Assembly (NCBI RefSeq): GCF_900635455.1 | Contig: NZ_LR134116.1 | Coordinates: forward strand, 1,178,001 to 1,242,000 | From: Yersinia intermedia | Lineage (GTDB): Bacteria > Pseudomonadota > Gammaproteobacteria > Enterobacterales > Enterobacteriaceae | DNA length: 64,000 nt | Direction: 5' to 3' | Part shown: positions 59,483 through 64,000 of the stretch, in pieces | How positions within the stretch are numbered: position 1 is the first letter of the stretch | Layout of the letters: each line of letters begins with the position of its first letter | The notes under the pieces: model-generated | Told to the model about the DNA's origin: nothing | Databases searched by the model: none | The model's input: the letters and a program-made list of their open reading frames with translations, nothing else | Position numbers and translations under genes: made by a program

Positions 59483-60757
59483 GTGGCAAAGAACATTCAA
59501 GCCATCCGTGGTATGAACGACTACCTGCCAGCCGATACGGCAATATGGCAGCGTATTGAAAGCATCTTGAAGCAAGTGCTTGCAGGTTACGGTTATAGCG
59601 AAATTCGCATGCCGATTGTAGAGCAGACCCCGTTATTCAAGCGCGCGATCGGTGAAGTCACCGACGTGGTTGAAAAAGAGATGTATACCTTTGATGATCG
59701 CAATGGCGAAAGTCTGACACTGCGCCCTGAGGGTACCGCAGGGTGTGTGCGTGCGGGTATTGAACATGGTCTGCTGTACAATCAGGAACAGCGTCTGTGG
59801 TACATCGGTCCGATGTTCCGTTATGAGCGCCCGCAGAAGGGCCGCTATCGTCAATTCCATCAGTTGGGCGCAGAAGTTTTTGGTCTGCAAGGGCCGGATA
59901 TTGATGCCGAATTGATTTTGCTGACGGCTCGCTGGTGGCGTGCTTTAGGTATCTCAGAGCATGTGCAACTTGAACTGAACTCCATTGGATCATTGGATGC
60001 ACGCGCTGATTATCGTGAAGCGTTGGTGACTTTCCTGGAACAGCATGTTGAGGTGCTGGACGAAGATTGTAAGCGTCGGATGTACAGTAATCCGCTGCGC
60101 GTATTGGATTCCAAAAATCCCGATGTTCAATTGCTACTTAATGATGCGCCTAAGCTATCTGAGTATCTGGATGAAGAGTCAAAACAACATTTTGCAGGTC
60201 TGTGTGAACTTTTAGACCAGGCCAGCATCCCATATACCGTCAATGAGCGTTTAGTCCGTGGTTTAGATTATTATAACCGTACGGTATTTGAGTGGGTCAC
60301 CAATAGCCTGGGCGCACAGGGCACCGTGTGTGCCGGTGGGCGTTACGATGGCTTGGTAGAACAACTCGGTGGGCGTGCAACGCCTGCGGTTGGTTTTGCC
60401 ATGGGCCTTGAGCGTCTGGTTCTGTTGGTGCAGGCCGTCAATGCTGACTTCCAGGTACCAGCGACAGTGGATGTTTATGTCATTTCGTCTGGTCAGGATA
60501 CGCAAAGTGCCGCAATGCTACTTGCTGAAAACCTGCGTGATGCTATGCCAACGCTGAAATTAATGACCAATTACGGCGGTGGTAATGTTAAAAAACAATT
60601 TACCCGCGCTGATAAGTGGGGCGCCCGTGTTGCATTAATGCTTGGCGAAAGCGAAGTAGCAGCACAGCAAGTGGTCGTAAAAGATTTGCGAAATGGTGAA
60701 CAAGAAACGCTGGCGCAAGCGGATGTTGCTGCGCGTCTGGCTTTGATGTTGGGTTAA
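59483..60757 (+). CDS. hisS: Histidyl-tRNA synthetase
   Basis: HisS is the class II histidyl-tRNA synthetase. In 424 residues it has motif 2 ([23 protein letters not shown]), the histidine-specific motifs [15 protein letters not shown] and GGRYDGL, and motif 3 in [10 protein letters not shown] choose GTG 59483, as in E. coli, giving [21 protein letters not shown] precedes it. A frame open from 59405 would add 26 unconserved residues. Confidence 0.96.
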   Translation: MAKNIQAIRGMNDYLPADTAIWQRIESILKQVLAGYGYSEIRMPIVEQTPLFKRAIGEVTDVVEKEMYTFDDRNGESLTLRPEGTAGCVRAGIEHGLLYNQEQRLWYIGPMFRYERPQKGRYRQFHQLGAEVFGLQGPDIDAELILLTARWWRALGISEHVQLELNSIGSLDARADYREALVTFLEQHVEVLDEDCKRRMYSNPLRVLDSKNPDVQLLLNDAPKLSEYLDEESKQHFAGLCELLDQASIPYTVNERLVRGLDYYNRTVFEWVTNSLGAQGTVCAGGRYDGLVEQLGGRATPAVGFAMGLERLVLLVQAVNADFQVPATVDVYVISSGQDTQSAAMLLAENLRDAMPTLKLMTNYGGGNVKKQFTRADKWGARVALMLGESEVAAQQVVVKDLRNGEQETLAQADVAARLALMLG

Positions 60758-60770
60758 GGAGAGAGACACC

Positions 60771-61391
60771 GTGGAAGTCTATACCACTGAAAATGACCAG
60801 GTTGATGCAGTGCGCCGTTTCTTTAGTGAGAATGGTAAAGCGCTGGCCGTGGGTGTGGTGCTCGGGATTGGTGCATTAGTGGGTTGGCGTTACTGGCAGA
60901 GTCATCAGAACACTGTCTTGACGGAAGCCTCCTCTGCCTATCAGCAAGCCAGTAATGCTTTGTCTGCGAATAGCGCCGACGGTGTTGCCTTTGCTGAAAA
61001 ATTTGTTCAGGGCAATAACAATAACTACGGCGTACTGGCCGGGTTAGAGCTGGCTCATCACTTTGTTGAGCAAAACGTGTTTGATAAAGCGGCACAACAA
61101 CTTACTCAGGCGCTGGGTCAGACCAAAGATGAAAATCTGTTGTCACTGATTAATTTGCGCCTTGCACGTCTGCAATTGCAATTGAAGAAACCAGACGACG
61201 CATTGAAAACACTGGATGCAGTGCAGGGTGATGGTTGGACTGCGATGGCCCAAGATGTTCGTGGCGATGCGTTATTAAGCAAAGGTGACACCGCAGGTGC
61301 GCGGGCTGCTTACAGCAAAGGCGTCGAATCAAATGCTTCTCAGGCGCTGCAAGCTTTGCTGCGTATGAAATTGAATAATTTGTCCAGCTAA
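60771..61391 (+). CDS. yfgM: SecYEG-associated protein YfgM
   Basis: YfgM is an inner-membrane protein with one N-terminal helix and a periplasmic TPR domain. It works with PpiD at the Sec translocon. In 206 residues the helix is ALAVGVVLGIGALVGWRYW, and the tail has TPR-like repeats (VFDKAAQQLTQALGQ, DDALKTLDAV). The start is GTG 60771 with GGAGAGAG upstream. It lies between hisS and bamB with short gaps. Confidence 0.93.
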   Translation: MEVYTTENDQVDAVRRFFSENGKALAVGVVLGIGALVGWRYWQSHQNTVLTEASSAYQQASNALSANSADGVAFAEKFVQGNNNNYGVLAGLELAHHFVEQNVFDKAAQQLTQALGQTKDENLLSLINLRLARLQLQLKKPDDALKTLDAVQGDGWTAMAQDVRGDALLSKGDTAGARAAYSKGVESNASQALQALLRMKLNNLSS

Positions 61392-61402
61392 GGGGTATTC
61401 CC

Positions 61403-62584
61403 ATGCAATTGCGTAAAACACTCTTAGTAGGACTGGTATCTGTTGCCCTATTGAGCGGTTGTTCACTGTTTAACAGTGAAGAAGATGTGGTTACCATGTC
61501 ACCACTGCCAAAAGTTGAGAATCAATTCACACCAACTAAAGTGTGGAGCACCTCAGTCGGTGGCGGTGTCGGTGATTATTACTCCCATTTACGCCCAGCC
61601 TGGCAGGGGACAACTGTCTTTGCCGCTGACCGTAAAGGGTTGGTGAAGGCCATGGACGCTGACAGCGGTAAGCAAATCTGGCAAACCGACTTGTCTGAGA
61701 AGACCAACTTCCTTTCCAGCAACCGTTCTGCAATGCTATCTGGTGGCGTCACCGCATCAGGTGCGCATGTGTATGTCGGCAGCGAGAAAGCGGTAGTTTA
61801 TGCGCTTAATTCCGATGATGGTCAGGTTGCATGGCAGACAGTGGTGGCGGGGGAAGCATTATCTCGTCCGATTGTCAGCGATGGGGTGGTACTGATCCAT
61901 ACATCAAATGGCATGCTGCAAGCACTGAATGAATCAGATGGTGCGATTAAGTGGACATTAAACCTCGATACACCAGCGCTGTCTCTGCGCGGTGAATCTG
62001 CGCCAGCAGTCGCATTCGGTGCAGCGATTGTCGGGGGTGACAATGGTCGCGTCAGTGCAGTAATGATGGAACAGGGCCAGTTGATCTGGCAACAGCGTAT
62101 TTCCCAAGTGACGGGTACCACTGAAATTGACCGCCTGAACGACGTTGATACCACGCCTGTGGTCGTCGATGGTGTGGTTTATGCATTGGCATACAATGGT
62201 AATTTGACTGCATTAGATCTGCGTTCCGGCCAGATCCTGTGGAAGCGTGAAATGGGGTCAGTGAATGACATTATTGTCGACGCGGGCCGCATTTATCTGG
62301 TCGATCAAAATGACCGTATTGTTGCGCTGAAAACAGATGGCGGTATAACCCTTTGGAGTCAAAGCGATTTATTACATCGTAACTTGACTGCCCCAGTGAT
62401 GTATAATGGGTATCTGGTTGTAGGTGATGCCGAAGGTTATTTGCATTGGGTGAATACCGATGATGGTCGTTTTGTGGCCCAACAGAGCGTAGACAGCTCC
62501 GGCTTCCTGAGTGCGCCAGTGGTTGCCAGCGATAAGTTGCTGGTTCAGGCGAGAGGCGGCACGGTATACGCGTTTACCCGTTAA
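61403..62584 (+). CDS. bamB: Outer-membrane assembly lipoprotein BamB
   Basis: BamB is a lipoprotein of the BAM complex. The 393-residue protein has the lipobox LLSGC and an eight-bladed PQQ-type beta-propeller. Blades repeat the motif GxxxALxxxDGxxxWxxxL (for example KAMDADSGKQIWQTDLS and TALDLRSGQILWKREM). It follows yfgM by 11 bp. Confidence 0.97.
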   Translation: MQLRKTLLVGLVSVALLSGCSLFNSEEDVVTMSPLPKVENQFTPTKVWSTSVGGGVGDYYSHLRPAWQGTTVFAADRKGLVKAMDADSGKQIWQTDLSEKTNFLSSNRSAMLSGGVTASGAHVYVGSEKAVVYALNSDDGQVAWQTVVAGEALSRPIVSDGVVLIHTSNGMLQALNESDGAIKWTLNLDTPALSLRGESAPAVAFGAAIVGGDNGRVSAVMMEQGQLIWQQRISQVTGTTEIDRLNDVDTTPVVVDGVVYALAYNGNLTALDLRSGQILWKREMGSVNDIIVDAGRIYLVDQNDRIVALKTDGGITLWSQSDLLHRNLTAPVMYNGYLVVGDAEGYLHWVNTDDGRFVAQQSVDSSGFLSAPVVASDKLLVQARGGTVYAFTR

Positions 62585-62622
62585 TCCTGATTTAGTGCCT
62601 GTTTAACAGGCCAATAATAGGT

Positions 62623-62747
62623 CAATACCCAACGTTATTGGTGTTGCAGCAAGGCAGCAAACAAATGAACCCTGATGAACTGAGACCATCAGTTATTCGG
62701 GTTAGTGAGTGCCGCTAATACCGCAGCAATGTTCAAGAACGAAGGGT
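62623..62747. repeat. Degenerate ERIC element between bamB and der
   Basis: GGTGTTGCAGCAAGGCAGCAAAC followed by CCTGATGAACTGAGACCATC and ATTCGGGTTAGTGAG keep the order of an ERIC. The ends (AATACCC and GAAGGGT) are eroded. Confidence 0.6.
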
Positions 62748-62750
62748 TTT

Positions 62751-62779
62751 AAGCGGCTCCTGAGATTCAGGGGCCGTTT
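62751..62779. terminator. Hairpin upstream of der
   Basis: AGCGGCTCCTGA and TCAGGGGCCGTTT pair around GAT with one mismatch, followed by TTTGTCTT in part. It may attenuate transcription between bamB and der. Confidence 0.5.
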
Positions 62780-62856
62780 GTCTTCTAAAAACTGCGCTGT
62801 TGCGGGTTTGGTACAGCGCTGTAATGATTTGAAAATTAAGTAATGAGGCTTCAACA

Positions 62857-64000
62857 ATGATACCTGTCATCGCGCTGGTCGGGCGCCCGAATGTGGGTAA
62901 ATCCACTCTATTTAACCGCTTAACGCACACTCGTGATGCGTTAGTTGCGGACTTTCCCGGGCTAACGCGTGACCGTAAATATGGTCGTGCCGAGGTCGAG
63001 GGTCATGAGTTTATTGTTATCGATACCGGAGGTATTGATGGCACAGAAGATGGCGTAGAAACCAAGATGGCAGGTCAATCGTTATTGGCGATTGAAGAGG
63101 CCGATATTGTCCTGTTTATGGTTGATGCCAGAGCGGGGTTAATGCCTGCGGATCAGGGTATTGCCCAGCATCTGCGCAGCCGTGAAAAAGCGACTTTCCT
63201 GGTTGCCAACAAAACTGATGGTATTGATCCAGATACTGCTACAGCAGATTTCTATTCATTGGGCTTAGGCGAAGTTCATGCCATCGCGGCGTCCCATGGC
63301 CGTGGTGTGACTCAGTTGATTGAAGATGTTATGGCACCCTATATGGATGCTGTAGAGCCTGAAGTTGAATTGACCGATGAAGAAGCGAATGCTGCTTATT
63401 GGGCTGCACAGGAAGCTGAGGACGACGCTGTTCCTGAAGATGACGCAGAAGATGATTTTGACCCACGGACTCTGCCAATCAAACTGGCTATTGTCGGGCG
63501 TCCTAACGTAGGTAAGTCCACACTAACAAACCGCATTCTCGGTGAAGATCGTGTGGTGGTTTATGATATGCCGGGCACCACGCGTGACAGCATTTATATT
63601 CCTATGACTCGCGATGAGCGTGAATATATCCTGATTGATACTGCGGGTGTGCGTAAACGCGGCAAAATCACTGAAACGGTTGAAAAATTCTCAGTAATTA
63701 AAACCTTGCAGGCAATCGAAGATTCCAACGTTGTCTTGCTGGTTATTGATGCTCGTGATGGTATTTCGGATCAGGACCTGTCGCTGTTGGGCTTTATTCT
63801 CAATAGTGGGCGCTCACTTGTTATTGCGGTCAACAAATGGGATGGCATGACAGAAGAAGCGCGTGCGCAGGTTAAAGATATGCTGGATCTGCGTCTTGGC
63901 TTTGTCGATTTTGCGCGGATTCACTTTATCTCAGCCTTACATGGCAGTGGCGTGGGTAATCTGTTTGAATCTATTCAAGAAGCCTATGACTGCTCAACCA
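62857..64000 (+). CDS. der: Ribosome-assembly GTPase Der, 3' end outside the window
   Basis: Der (EngA) is an essential GTPase for 50S subunit maturation and has two tandem G domains. The first P-loop is [12 protein letters not shown] near the N terminus and the second is [12 protein letters not shown] about 200 codons later, separated by an acidic linker ([17 protein letters not shown]). G3 motifs DTGGI and DTAGV and a G4 NKWD are seen. The frame runs off the right edge, so the C-terminal KH-like domain is not covered. Confidence 0.97.
   Translation, partial: MIPVIALVGRPNVGKSTLFNRLTHTRDALVADFPGLTRDRKYGRAEVEGHEFIVIDTGGIDGTEDGVETKMAGQSLLAIEEADIVLFMVDARAGLMPADQGIAQHLRSREKATFLVANKTDGIDPDTATADFYSLGLGEVHAIAASHGRGVTQLIEDVMAPYMDAVEPEVELTDEEANAAYWAAQEAEDDAVPEDDAEDDFDPRTLPIKLAIVGRPNVGKSTLTNRILGEDRVVVYDMPGTTRDSIYIPMTRDEREYILIDTAGVRKRGKITETVEKFSVIKTLQAIEDSNVVLLVIDARDGISDQDLSLLGFILNSGRSLVIAVNKWDGMTEEARAQVKDMLDLRLGFVDFARIHFISALHGSGVGNLFESIQEAYDCST

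Overview
This 64 kb window is chromosomal DNA from an enterobacterium, almost certainly a Yersinia. Gene order and protein identity follow the E. coli pgpC–purL–glyA–isc–ndk–hisS–der region (E. coli K-12 gene order and protein sequences are recalled here as established knowledge, not searched). The intergenic gaps carry several ERIC elements of about 127 bp, and there are accessory genes known from yersiniae, including a beta/gamma-crystallin exported protein and an autotransporter next to sseB. No rRNA, tRNA, CRISPR array, prophage or intact insertion sequence was seen. Nearly all coding sequences look intact. pgpC is cut by the left edge and der by the right edge.

Layout. 1–8.2 kb: pgpC (partial), a DUF2157 membrane protein, tadA, mltF and purL with its PurR box. 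8.2–16.1 kb: a small exported orphan, then the glmY sRNA with a sigma-54 promoter and three perfect GlrR sites, the glrK–qseG–glrR signalling operon, glutamine-dependent nadE and glnB. 16.2–21.8 kb: a yhfZ-yhfY-yhfX-php-yhfU-yhfT operon on the minus strand, without yhfS and yhfW, with a perfect CRP palindrome upstream. 21.8–30.3 kb: hmp and glyA (divergent, with NsrR and PurR sites), hcaT, csiE, a zevAB-type metal transport pair and suhB. 30.5–39.8 kb: trmJ, the complete isc operon (iscR-S-U-A-hscB-hscA-fdx-iscX, with an ERIC between hscB and hscA), pepB and sseB. 39.9–54 kb: an accessory cell-surface block with a 1216-residue autotransporter, the alpha-2-macroglobulin lipoprotein yfhM and its partner pbpC, and an 804-residue exported crystallin-domain protein. 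54.2–64 kb: ndk, rlmN, a PilW-like TPR lipoprotein, rodZ, ispG, hisS, yfgM, bamB and der.

How the genes work together. GlrK and GlrR, with QseG, activate the adjacent sigma-54 promoter of glmY, so regulator and target sit side by side. The isc operon is autoregulated by IscR through two upstream sites. YfhM and PbpC form a periplasmic protease-trap and peptidoglycan-repair pair. YfgM and BamB serve envelope protein export and assembly.

The most interesting spots are the regulatory architecture and structured DNA around glmY, the shortened and apparently CRP-controlled yhf operon, a Zur-like palindrome over the start of the zevA-like gene, the series of full, expanded and internally deleted ERICs, the 15-bp repeat expansion in qseG, and the two compositionally mosaic surface or exported proteins.
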